From an uncultured Lachnospiraceae bacterium (GTDB lineage: Bacteria; Bacillota; Clostridia; Lachnospirales; Lachnospiraceae): a DNA stretch of 5,623 nucleotides. The stretch is from positions 1-5,623 of the forward strand of contig CAMWTF010000187.1 in the NCBI GenBank assembly GCA_947177105.1, in the 5' to 3' direction. The translations under genes and the position numbers were made by a program. Below, one piece after another: positions 1-5,298 of this stretch (position 1 is its first letter; every line of letters starts with the position of its first letter). The notes beneath the pieces were generated by a model. That model saw only the letters and a list, made by a program, of their open reading frames with translations, ran no database searches and was not told the DNA's origin.

Positions 1-637
1 TCACTATGAGATTCACCCTCTTTCGGAAAAATTCCTCAGGAAAGTCCTATCACTCCCCCTCCACGTCCTGGGGAAGGGAAATACATACCGCTCCTGTCTC
101 CGCCGTGTCCGTCAACACACGCATAGCGTTTATCATCGCCGACATCAGCTGCTCCGGCCTGGCGATCCTGTCCCAGTAACGGCACACTGCCCGATAGGCG
201 TCATTGGTGGTAGTAGCCAGGGAATTCACCTGCTCAAACTGCTGCAATACCGGATCCGGCTGCCTGGTGGAAAAGGCATCCGCCGGAAACAGCAGCAAGG
301 GTACATGGTTTACCGTGGCCGTGGCCGCCGCCGTGATCATGTTCGCCGCACCCGGTCCAATAGACGAGGAACACGCGATGATTTTCCTCCGGTTGTTCTG
401 CTTGGCAAAGGCCATGGCGGCATGAGCCATCCCCTGCTCATTTTTTCCCTGATAGACCTTAAGGCCGCTTGAGCCGCCCCTTTGGGCGCTGTCCAGAGCT
501 TCCCCCAGACCACAGACAATCCCATGTCCGAATATGGTAAATATCCCTTCTACAAATTTGTTCTCCCGCCCGTCAAAAGACACATACTGGTTATCCAGAA
601 ACCGAACCAGCGCCTGGGCGGTTGTCATATATGCCAT
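1..637 (-). pseudogene. iolD: 3D-(3,5/4)-trihydroxycyclohexane-1,2-dione hydrolase (IolD), N-terminal part, interrupted by two tandem stop codons; runs off the left edge
   Basis: IolD is a cytoplasmic thiamine-diphosphate enzyme that hydrolyses the C-C bond of trihydroxycyclohexane-dione to give 5-deoxyglucuronate in myo-inositol catabolism. The readable N-terminal 195 residues match the PYR-type ThDP domain: FVEGIFTIFGHG (29-40), YQGKNEQGMAHAA (62-74) with the likely cofactor-activating Glu67, GPGAANM (94-100), RQPDPVLQQ (125-133) and YWDRIARPEQL (154-164). The ATG at 637 follows the purine-rich AAAGGTGGG; a second in-frame ATG lies three codons later. After LPQDVEGE the frame meets TGA (52-50) and TAG (49-47), then continues open to base 1 as DFPEEFFRKRVNLIV. 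IolD proteins normally read through here as roughly DVEGE-x-Y-D-F/Y-P-E-x-F-F, so homology resumes in the same frame and exactly two codons are replaced by stops. The family length is about 640 residues. A truncated product would lack the central and C-terminal ThDP domains and should be inactive. Rare recoding or sequence error are alternatives. Confidence 0.85.
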
Positions 638-660
638 ACCTATCCCACCTTTCTTAATTT

Positions 661-678
661 AAGTTCCGCATGTCCCCT
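661..678 (-). repeat. 18-base box upstream of iolD
   Basis: On the coding strand this reads AGGGGACATGCGGAACTT, differing from the two exact copies near iolB at one position. It ends 23 bases before the iolD ATG and is followed by an AT-rich stretch and the ribosome binding site. The copy partly overlaps a small local palindrome (CATGT-AGGGG-ACATG). Function is unknown. Confidence 0.8.
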
Positions 679-695
679 ACATGTACACTTTCCGG

Positions 696-735
696 TGAAC
701 AAAATCATGCCGCCTAGACATCCTGATTTTGTTCA
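696..735 (-). other. 12-bp perfect hairpin in the iolB-iolD gap
   Basis: Arms TGAACAAAATCA (696-707) and TGATTTTGTTCA (724-735) are perfectly complementary around a 16-base loop. No T tract follows on the coding strand, so it is not a typical intrinsic terminator. The loop resembles that of the hairpin at 1591-1630: about 12 of 16 positions agree with one gap. The stem sequences differ but both stay fully paired. About 17 bases separate it from the box at 661-678, as at iolB. It is probably part of a structured RNA or DNA element; its role is unknown. Confidence 0.75.
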
Positions 736-756
736 GTGTAATTCCAGAGACACCCC

Positions 757-1536
757 CTACACTTGATAATCCGAATGATCCAGCCACTCATGCTCCGGGT
801 CCACGCTCCGGGTCTTGCGCCAGGGATCTCCCTCCAGATGCCGGATCAGCCATACATAATACATCCGGTAGCCCGGCGCCGCCGCCTGCTGATGGGGATG
901 CATGGGCGTGATCGCCAGACAGCCCTGGTCTCCCACCTTAAAGCACTGCTCTCCGTCAAAGCCCACACCAAATCCCTGGGGCTTATCAAATTCATAATAG
1001 TACAGCTCCGGCTGCGGATGATAGTGGGGCGGATAGCTGGACCAGCAGCCCGGCTTGTGGAACACCTCCCCCATCACCATGTTGGAGTAGGGCGCATTCT
1101 CATAGTCAAAAACCGTCAGCACCTGCCGATGGGCAGTGCCCTCCCATTGCTCTTTGCCAAACTCCTGCAAGGTACACATCTCCGGCGTATAGAACACAGT
1201 GCCAAATGTACCCGGATTTTTAGTCTGTTGGATCAGCAGCCTGCTGTCCTCCACAGCGGTGACGCTTATTTCTTTCCCGCGGCAGCAGTGCAGGCAATAG
1301 GGCTTATCCTGAAAAACGCTTCTTCTCCCGGCATTTTCCAGCCTTCCCTCAAAGGCGAAGACCACCTTTCCCGCAAGCAGCATCACTGCCGTCTCCTTCT
1401 CCTGTTCGAGTATTTGAATCTTCTGTCCTGCCGCCAGCTTCTGCACCCGCACATCCATCAGCATGTGGCTGTTTTTTCCTGTCTCCTCACAGAGTATTTT
1501 TTCCCCTCTCTCGTTGTATTCCGGGTTCTCGTACAT
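757..1536 (-). CDS. iolB: 5-deoxy-glucuronate isomerase (IolB)
   Basis: IolB converts 5-deoxy-D-glucuronate to 5-dehydro-2-deoxy-D-gluconate, between the IolD and IolC steps of myo-inositol breakdown, in the cytoplasm. The 259-residue protein has the family's usual size and bicupin form. The second cupin carries the hallmark SSYPPHYHPQPELYYYEF (166-183), with His171, His173 and Glu177 as probable metal ligands. PMHPHQQAAAPGYRMYYVW (211-229) supplies further histidines (213, 215), and the end WRKTRSVDPEHEWL is typical. The ATG at 1536 follows AGGGAGG by six bases; an out-of-frame ATG lies just upstream. The stop (TAG, 759-757) runs directly into a GGGG tract, as does the iolC stop. The gene lies 154 bases after iolC and 119 bases before iolD. 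Both gaps hold the box-and-hairpin element, which suggests that expression of each gene is set separately within the operon. Confidence 0.96.
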   Translation of the reverse strand: MYENPEYNERGEKILCEETGKNSHMLMDVRVQKLAAGQKIQILEQEKETAVMLLAGKVVFAFEGRLENAGRRSVFQDKPYCLHCCRGKEISVTAVEDSRLLIQQTKNPGTFGTVFYTPEMCTLQEFGKEQWEGTAHRQVLTVFDYENAPYSNMVMGEVFHKPGCWSSYPPHYHPQPELYYYEFDKPQGFGVGFDGEQCFKVGDQGCLAITPMHPHQQAAAPGYRMYYVWLIRHLEGDPWRKTRSVDPEHEWLDHSDYQV

Positions 1537-1554
1537 ACCATACCTCCCTATTTA

Positions 1555-1572
1555 AAGTTCCGCATATCCCCT
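1555..1572 (-). repeat. 18-base box upstream of iolB (exact copy)
   Basis: Coding-strand AGGGGATATGCGGAACTT, identical over all 18 bases to the copy at 1675-1692, exactly 120 bases away. It ends 18 bases before the iolB ATG and is followed by TAAAT and the Shine-Dalgarno AGGGAGG. Bases 1562-1571 can pair with the anti-box at 1642-1651. Confidence 0.9.
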
Positions 1573-1590
1573 GCCAGCACACAGCATCGG

Positions 1591-1630
1591 TGATCAACAT
1601 ATGGCCGCTTTGGCGTCCCTATGTTGATCA
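1591..1630 (-). other. 11-bp perfect hairpin in the iolC-iolB gap
   Basis: Arms TGATCAACATA (1591-1601) and TATGTTGATCA (1620-1630) pair perfectly around an 18-base loop, with two further G-C pairs possible after one mismatch. No T tract follows. Compared with the hairpin at 696-735, stem positions 4 and 8 change on both arms so that pairing is kept (T-A to A-T, C-G to A-T), while the loop is more alike than the stem. It lies 18 bases upstream of the box at 1555-1572, the same arrangement as before iolD. Confidence 0.8.
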
Positions 1631-1641
1631 GGGTACTGTCC

Positions 1642-1691
1642 GGGGATATGCTGTTTGAAAAGTCCCTGGATCTTAAGTTCCGCATATCCCC
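1642..1691 (-). repeat. Inverted repeat: box and anti-box
   Basis: In transcript order, GGGGATATGC (1691-1682, part of the upstream box) is followed 30 bases later by its perfect complement GCATATCCCC (1651-1642). The same anti-box is also perfectly complementary to the downstream box at 1571-1562. That second pairing would enclose the 1591-1630 hairpin and end just upstream of the iolB ribosome binding site. The two pairings exclude each other, which resembles a two-state RNA switch. No ligand or regulator can be read from the sequence. Confidence 0.7.
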
Positions 1692-1692
1692 T
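1675..1692 (-). repeat. 18-base box overlapping the iolC stop codon (exact copy)
   Basis: Coding-strand AGGGGATATGCGGAACTT begins with the last two bases of the iolC TAG stop. It is identical to the copy at 1555-1572. Unlike the other copies it is not directly followed by a start codon; together the two copies bracket the gap that contains the anti-box and hairpin. Confidence 0.9.
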
Positions 1693-2707
1693 ATTGCAGC
1701 ACCACCATCTCTCCATATTTTTCCTTTTCTTCCTTAATAAATAGGTTTACTTCTTCCAGTGTGGGCATGGCTGCGGAACAGCTGTGGGCGGAGATCAGCA
1801 TGGAGGCCGAGGCGGATCCGTACTCCAGGGCCTCGGGCACACTGCAGCCGTCTATCAGCGCCCGGATAAAGGAAGACGCATACCCGTCCCCTCCCCCAAA
1901 TCCCTTCAGGGCATTGGTGGGAAAAGGCTTTACCGCATAGTGATTTCCGTCGCAGGTGTAGGCTGTGGATCCCTCCTTGCCGTGCTTAATAACCACAATC
2001 CGGCAGCCGTAAACCTGCCAGCGTTTCGCGCTCTCGCTGTCATTTGCGCATACCCCCAGTATGCGCTCCGTCAGATCAAACTCCTCCCTGGACCCCAGGA
2101 TCAGGTCGCTCTGGCGCGCCACCAATGAATAGTATATGGAGATCTCATCCATGTTTTTCCATGTGTAGGCCCGGTAGTCTATGTCAAATATGACCACAAC
2201 ACCGTTCTTTTTGGCCAGCATCATCGCCTTCAGCGCCGCCTCCCTGGAAGGACTGGCGGCAAGGGCCGTCCCGGAAATCAGAATCGCCTTGGCTTTTTTA
2301 ATATACTCCTCGTCCACATCCTCCGGATCCAGCATCAGATCCGCCACGCCGTCCCGGTACATCAGTATCCGGCTCTCCGAGGGACTTAAGATTTCGGTAA
2401 AAGTCAAGCCCAGATTCTCGCCGTTTCGGCACCTTGTGATATGGCTGGTGTCAATGCCCTCCTTCTGAAAATAGTGGGTCACATAATCTCCAAACTGATC
2501 GTCAGAGACCTTGGCGATGAACCCCACCTTCTTTCCCAGGCGCGCCATACCCACCGCAATATTGGCAGGCGAGCCCCCCAAATATTTGTTAAAATTGCTG
2601 CTTTCCTCCAGAGGCCGGTTCAGATCCACCGGGTTGAAGTCAATGGCAACCCTGCCCAGTAAGATCAAGTCATACTCTCTGCCGGCATCAAATGAAATGT
2701 ATTGCAT
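1691..2707 (-). CDS. iolC: 5-dehydro-2-deoxygluconokinase (IolC), PfkB/ribokinase family
   Basis: IolC uses ATP to phosphorylate 5-dehydro-2-deoxy-D-gluconate to its 6-phosphate, the substrate of the IolJ aldolase. The 338 residues match the family's usual length. Visible landmarks are the opening strand YDLILLGRVAIDF (12-24), the first PfkB signature GGSPANIAVGMARLG (44-58) and the FDIDYR segment (174-179). KHGKEGS (241-247) and the second signature FGGGDGYASSFIRALIDG (270-287), with catalytic Asp274, follow. The usual anion-hole GAGD is GGGD here, an Ala-to-Gly change compatible with activity. The tail HSCSAAMPTLEEV (308-320) is characteristic of IolC rather than ribokinase or fructokinase. 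The ATG at 2707 is preceded by AAGGGAG six bases upstream. Only 13 bases separate it from the preceding stop, so it is probably transcribed, and perhaps translated, together with the upstream gene. Confidence 0.96.
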   Translation of the reverse strand: MQYISFDAGREYDLILLGRVAIDFNPVDLNRPLEESSNFNKYLGGSPANIAVGMARLGKKVGFIAKVSDDQFGDYVTHYFQKEGIDTSHITRCRNGENLGLTFTEILSPSESRILMYRDGVADLMLDPEDVDEEYIKKAKAILISGTALAASPSREAALKAMMLAKKNGVVVIFDIDYRAYTWKNMDEISIYYSLVARQSDLILGSREEFDLTERILGVCANDSESAKRWQVYGCRIVVIKHGKEGSTAYTCDGNHYAVKPFPTNALKGFGGGDGYASSFIRALIDGCSVPEALEYGSASASMLISAHSCSAAMPTLEEVNLFIKEEKEKYGEMVVLQ

Positions 2708-2720
2708 GATTATCTCCCTT

Positions 2721-3440
2721 CTATATATTTAGTTCCGCAGATATTCTCCCGCTCCATTCACTCAGACGCCGCACAATCAGAGCATCCAATTCCTCATAGG
2801 GCATAAGAGCTTCCTCCGTGCCGCGCCCATCCGGGCTTTTGTCCGTAAATTCCCAGGTGGGCGTAAACGCATAATTCCTGCGGATATATTCCTCTATCTT
2901 CCGATCCAGCGCCTGATCGGTAAACAGCCTGCCCTCAAACATGGAACTGATGAGAAACCCCGCCTCTCCCGCGTTCCTGTTACATGCCGTATCCCTGTCG
3001 ATCACCAGCCGGAAATACTCCGGCGCTGGCAGAAGCGCATGTTTCCCCGGCTGCACGTACAACACCGGATGCCCCTCCTCAAACGCCGTCACACCCTCTA
3101 TCAGACTGTTTAAAAACTTGCCGTGAAAACTGCTCTCCACTCCTGCGACCTTCCCCTCCCCGTCCAGATACACAAAGGCATGTTCCAAATCATAGAGATG
3201 CTGAATATCAAAGTCGTAATAGAAAGCATATTCAATGACCATACCCCCAAAAACCGGCTCTATAACACGCCTGCAGGAAGGACTATGTCTCCTGTCCGCA
3301 TAAATGGTATAGCCAATTCCTGCCAATCCAAAGGGCTCCGCCCGGTCATAACGCAAATGCGGCACATAGGCTTTTGCCAGTTCAGCAGCATATGTCTGCC
3401 CACATTCTCGTTCCACTCCGCTTTTTCTTCCCTGTTCCAT
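2721..3440 (-). CDS. Uncharacterised 239-residue protein, possibly Vps62/NPP1-like
   Basis: I do not recognise a named family with certainty. The protein appears soluble, with no signal peptide or membrane segment. Its centre reads FGGMVIEYAFYYDFDIQHLYDLEHAFVYLDGEG (65-96), then SSFHGK (103-108), EEGHPVLYVQPGKHALLPAP (121-140) and VIDRD (146-150). The order acid-rich DxExH-like strand, HG, then HPVxYV-x-x-G-x-HA recalls the Vps62/NPP1-like fold, where Asp, Glu and His residues form a metal site. That is inference by eye from motif spacing. A helical, charged C-terminal part follows (about 172-235). The ATG at 3440 is well supported by AGGGGAG seven bases upstream. The gene lies between the 579-residue enzyme and iolC, 13 bases from the latter, so it probably takes part in the same substrate pathway. 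Its last residues (about 230-239) are encoded by a copy of the intergenic box, so the present C-terminus may be recent. Confidence 0.85.
   Translation of the reverse strand: MEQGRKSGVERECGQTYAAELAKAYVPHLRYDRAEPFGLAGIGYTIYADRRHSPSCRRVIEPVFGGMVIEYAFYYDFDIQHLYDLEHAFVYLDGEGKVAGVESSFHGKFLNSLIEGVTAFEEGHPVLYVQPGKHALLPAPEYFRLVIDRDTACNRNAGEAGFLISSMFEGRLFTDQALDRKIEEYIRRNYAFTPTWEFTDKSPDGRGTEEALMPYEELDALIVRRLSEWSGRISAELNI
2730..2750 (-). repeat. Degenerate box before iolC, inside the end of the upstream gene
   Basis: On the coding strand, GGGAGAATATCTGCGGAACTA aligns to the 18-base box with two extra bases; the core GCGGAACT is identical. An AT-rich run and the SD AAGGGAG follow, and the core ends 23 bases before the iolC ATG, the same spacing as at iolD. 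It encodes the C-terminal residues of the 239-residue protein. No hairpin like those at 696-735 and 1591-1630 was seen next to it. Confidence 0.6.
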
Positions 3441-3558
3441 TCCACATCTCCCCTGTACCTTATTCCTGCTCCTCCCACTGCTATGCTGCTTAATCGAGCA
3501 AAAGCGGCTCCATACAGGAAGGATTACCCCACTGGAGCATCCCCGCCAGCGTCAACTC
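3441..3558 (-). other. 118-base intergenic region, possibly holding a decayed copy of the element
   Basis: This gap separates the 579-residue gene from the 239-residue gene. It holds a 6-bp inverted repeat (GCTCCA ... TGGAGC, 20-base loop) and, at 3454-3440, AGGGGAGATGTGGAA, which matches 13 of 15 bases of the box. Here the box-like sequence also supplies the Shine-Dalgarno and overlaps the start codon, so the match could be chance. A GGGGATGC near the other end is another weak box-like fragment. No convincing promoter or terminator was identified. Confidence 0.4.
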
Positions 3559-5298
3559 CTAGCGGTAACAACTCACCTTATCGCGTATCTGTATCTCACG
3601 GTCAAAAGAAGTATACGCCGTGAGATAGAGCGTGGCGGCGCCAGCCGTCTTCGTCTCGCTGTCCTCCTTGCCCTCGGTAAAGTGGTGCTCCCCAAAGCAG
3701 GGACCCACGATCAGGGTATCCTTCCCGTTTCCTATCTCCGTATAGCCCTTCTTAACCACCACCACCTCGCTGCCGGTAAAAGGCATATCCACATAATCGT
3801 TGCTCAGAAAATTCACGCCGGAAAAAGCAAGCTCAATTCTCCAGGGGGCTCCTTCCACGCCGGAGGTCTTCACCCGTACATCCACTCCGTTTTCCACCTC
3901 TTTCACCCACACATCGATCTGCATATCCGGGCCCAGCTTCTTATCCCGGGCGGCATTGTCCATCTTCCACCAATCGCTGGTAGGCGGCTTTTGTGCAAAG
4001 GGCAGATAATACCAGCCGCGCATGGTCTGACTCAGGTGATATTCCTTATCAGACAGCCGCTCCATCTTTTCGCTTTTAAAGGCCCTGTGTTCGCAAAAAC
4101 TTCCGGCCACCTTCATCTCCAGCTTCATCGTCCCATTATGAATATAGAAGAAATTGGATTTTCCATTCATCACCGTATAAGTAAATCGTCCCTGCTGCCC
4201 TCTGGCAATCCCTGACTCCTGATAAAAACTGCCGAAATCCGGACGGTGATAGCTGCCCTGGAACTCCAGTTTCCGGTAGGCCGGCTCTAACATAAACCAA
4301 ATCAAAAAATCCGGAGAGGTGATGTGCCGCCTGTCAACGATGTCAAAGATAGAGTTACACATCTGCAGAAATTCCGGGATGTCATACTTCACCCCCATCT
4401 TCAGATACTCCATGTAATAATCCTTGGGATAGATCAGACGATCCTTGTCAAAGCGGGTGGAATTTGCCGTAAAAACACTGTCATCCGGCTCCCAATAGGT
4501 CAGCATCATCCGCAGATTGCGGATGGCATTCCTCTCATAGGAAGGATCCCCCGTGGCCTCAGAGAGCATGATCATGGCATCGTTGTTTACCCTGTTATAA
4601 TTTCCCGCGGACTTTTCCGCAAACTCCCCGTCCTCATTGCAGTCTATTCCCTCATTCAAATAGGAAAACGCCGCCTGCTCCATCTCATCACAGTCAAACA
4701 GCCTGCTGCAGGCCATCAGCACGGAGGCGATGGCCCAGCGGTGATTGGGGGTGTGGAAACCGCCCTCCAAAAGACCATATGCCCCCTGCCGGACGATATG
4801 CGCTGTCTTCTCCAGAATGATCTGTTCCTGCGCTGTCAGACTCTCTTCTCCCCCTCTGTCAGCCCTGCCCTTTAAATACTGGTAGACAGGCAAAAGCTTC
4901 TTGATGCAGAATGCCGTATCGGGAGCGGAGAAAAAATTACAGGTTATATAGTCAAACAACCCGTTTTCATGTTGGACCCCCGTGACATAATCCAGTCCCT
5001 TCAAAATGCTGTCCAGCACTCTCCCGTTGTGATAAAAGCAAGTATCCTCATTACAGTAAGCCGCCACCATACTGGCAATCCGGTATATGGCAAATTTTGC
5101 CTGCACAATTCCCGCAGGGTCCGCAAATCCTCCATACCGGGGACTTCCCTCCTCCAGTACCTGTATCTGCAGTGACTTCACCACTCTGTCCTGGGTGTCC
5201 TGAATCATTTTCTGATAATGTCTTTCCATCGCCGCTACCTCTTCCCTGCATTTCGCAAGCCCAGCTTGCGATACCGCGTTGTCTCCTAAAGCATCCAT
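3559..5298 (-). CDS. Putative polysaccharide-degrading enzyme, heparinase II/III-like layout, uncharacterised
   Basis: This protein of 579 residues (556 from the alternative start) has a helix-rich first half (about 25-340) followed by a strand-rich half (about 350-579). That layout is typical of alpha/alpha-toroid plus beta-sheet lyases. FHTPNHRW (181-188) offers an adjacent Asn185-His186, and NYNRVNND (233-240) offers Tyr235 about 50 residues later. Heparinase II/III and alginate lyases of this fold use an Asn-His pair and a Tyr with similar spacing. GEHHF (536-540) adds candidate histidines in the beta domain. No signal peptide or membrane segment is seen, so it is probably cytoplasmic and acts on imported oligosaccharides. 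Coupling to the GH105-like gene fits: a lyase makes unsaturated ends that GH105 removes. The ATG at 5298 overlaps the upstream gene by 13 bases and has a weak SD. ATG 5229 (residue 24) has GAGG eight bases upstream and may be the true start. Family assignment is tentative; a hydrolase of similar fold is possible. Confidence 0.8.
   Translation of the reverse strand: MDALGDNAVSQAGLAKCREEVAAMERHYQKMIQDTQDRVVKSLQIQVLEEGSPRYGGFADPAGIVQAKFAIYRIASMVAAYCNEDTCFYHNGRVLDSILKGLDYVTGVQHENGLFDYITCNFFSAPDTAFCIKKLLPVYQYLKGRADRGGEESLTAQEQIILEKTAHIVRQGAYGLLEGGFHTPNHRWAIASVLMACSRLFDCDEMEQAAFSYLNEGIDCNEDGEFAEKSAGNYNRVNNDAMIMLSEATGDPSYERNAIRNLRMMLTYWEPDDSVFTANSTRFDKDRLIYPKDYYMEYLKMGVKYDIPEFLQMCNSIFDIVDRRHITSPDFLIWFMLEPAYRKLEFQGSYHRPDFGSFYQESGIARGQQGRFTYTVMNGKSNFFYIHNGTMKLEMKVAGSFCEHRAFKSEKMERLSDKEYHLSQTMRGWYYLPFAQKPPTSDWWKMDNAARDKKLGPDMQIDVWVKEVENGVDVRVKTSGVEGAPWRIELAFSGVNFLSNDYVDMPFTGSEVVVVKKGYTEIGNGKDTLIVGPCFGEHHFTEGKEDSETKTAGAATLYLTAYTSFDREIQIRDKVSCYR

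Noticed and set aside
47..52. TGA TAG considered as selenocysteine or pyrrolysine recoding
   Set aside because: Two different stops in succession at a position not known to need such residues in IolD, and no obvious dedicated insertion signal; inactivation is simpler.
696..735. Hairpin considered as a rho-independent terminator
   Set aside because: The stem is AT-rich and is followed by CCGG rather than a run of T on the coding strand; the same applies to 1591-1630.
763..1593. Long open frame (276 codons) on the plus strand opposite iolB
   Set aside because: It is fully antisense to a clear iolB, has a composition rich in His, Leu and Arg typical of a reverse-frame shadow, and shows no family motifs.
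1555..1692. Direct repeats with an internal hairpin considered as integron attC sites or insertion-sequence ends
   Set aside because: No attC core consensus, integrase or transposase is visible, and the third and fourth boxes are not paired in the same way. A small non-autonomous element cannot be excluded.
3260..3478. Minus-strand 72-codon frame overlapping the start of the 239-residue gene
   Set aside because: It lies in another frame of the better supported gene, which has its own good Shine-Dalgarno; no motifs in the product.
3682..4875. Plus-strand open frames of 177 and 183 codons opposite the lyase-like gene
   Set aside because: Antisense shadows of a 579-residue coding frame with coherent domain structure; no recognisable motifs in the plus-strand products.
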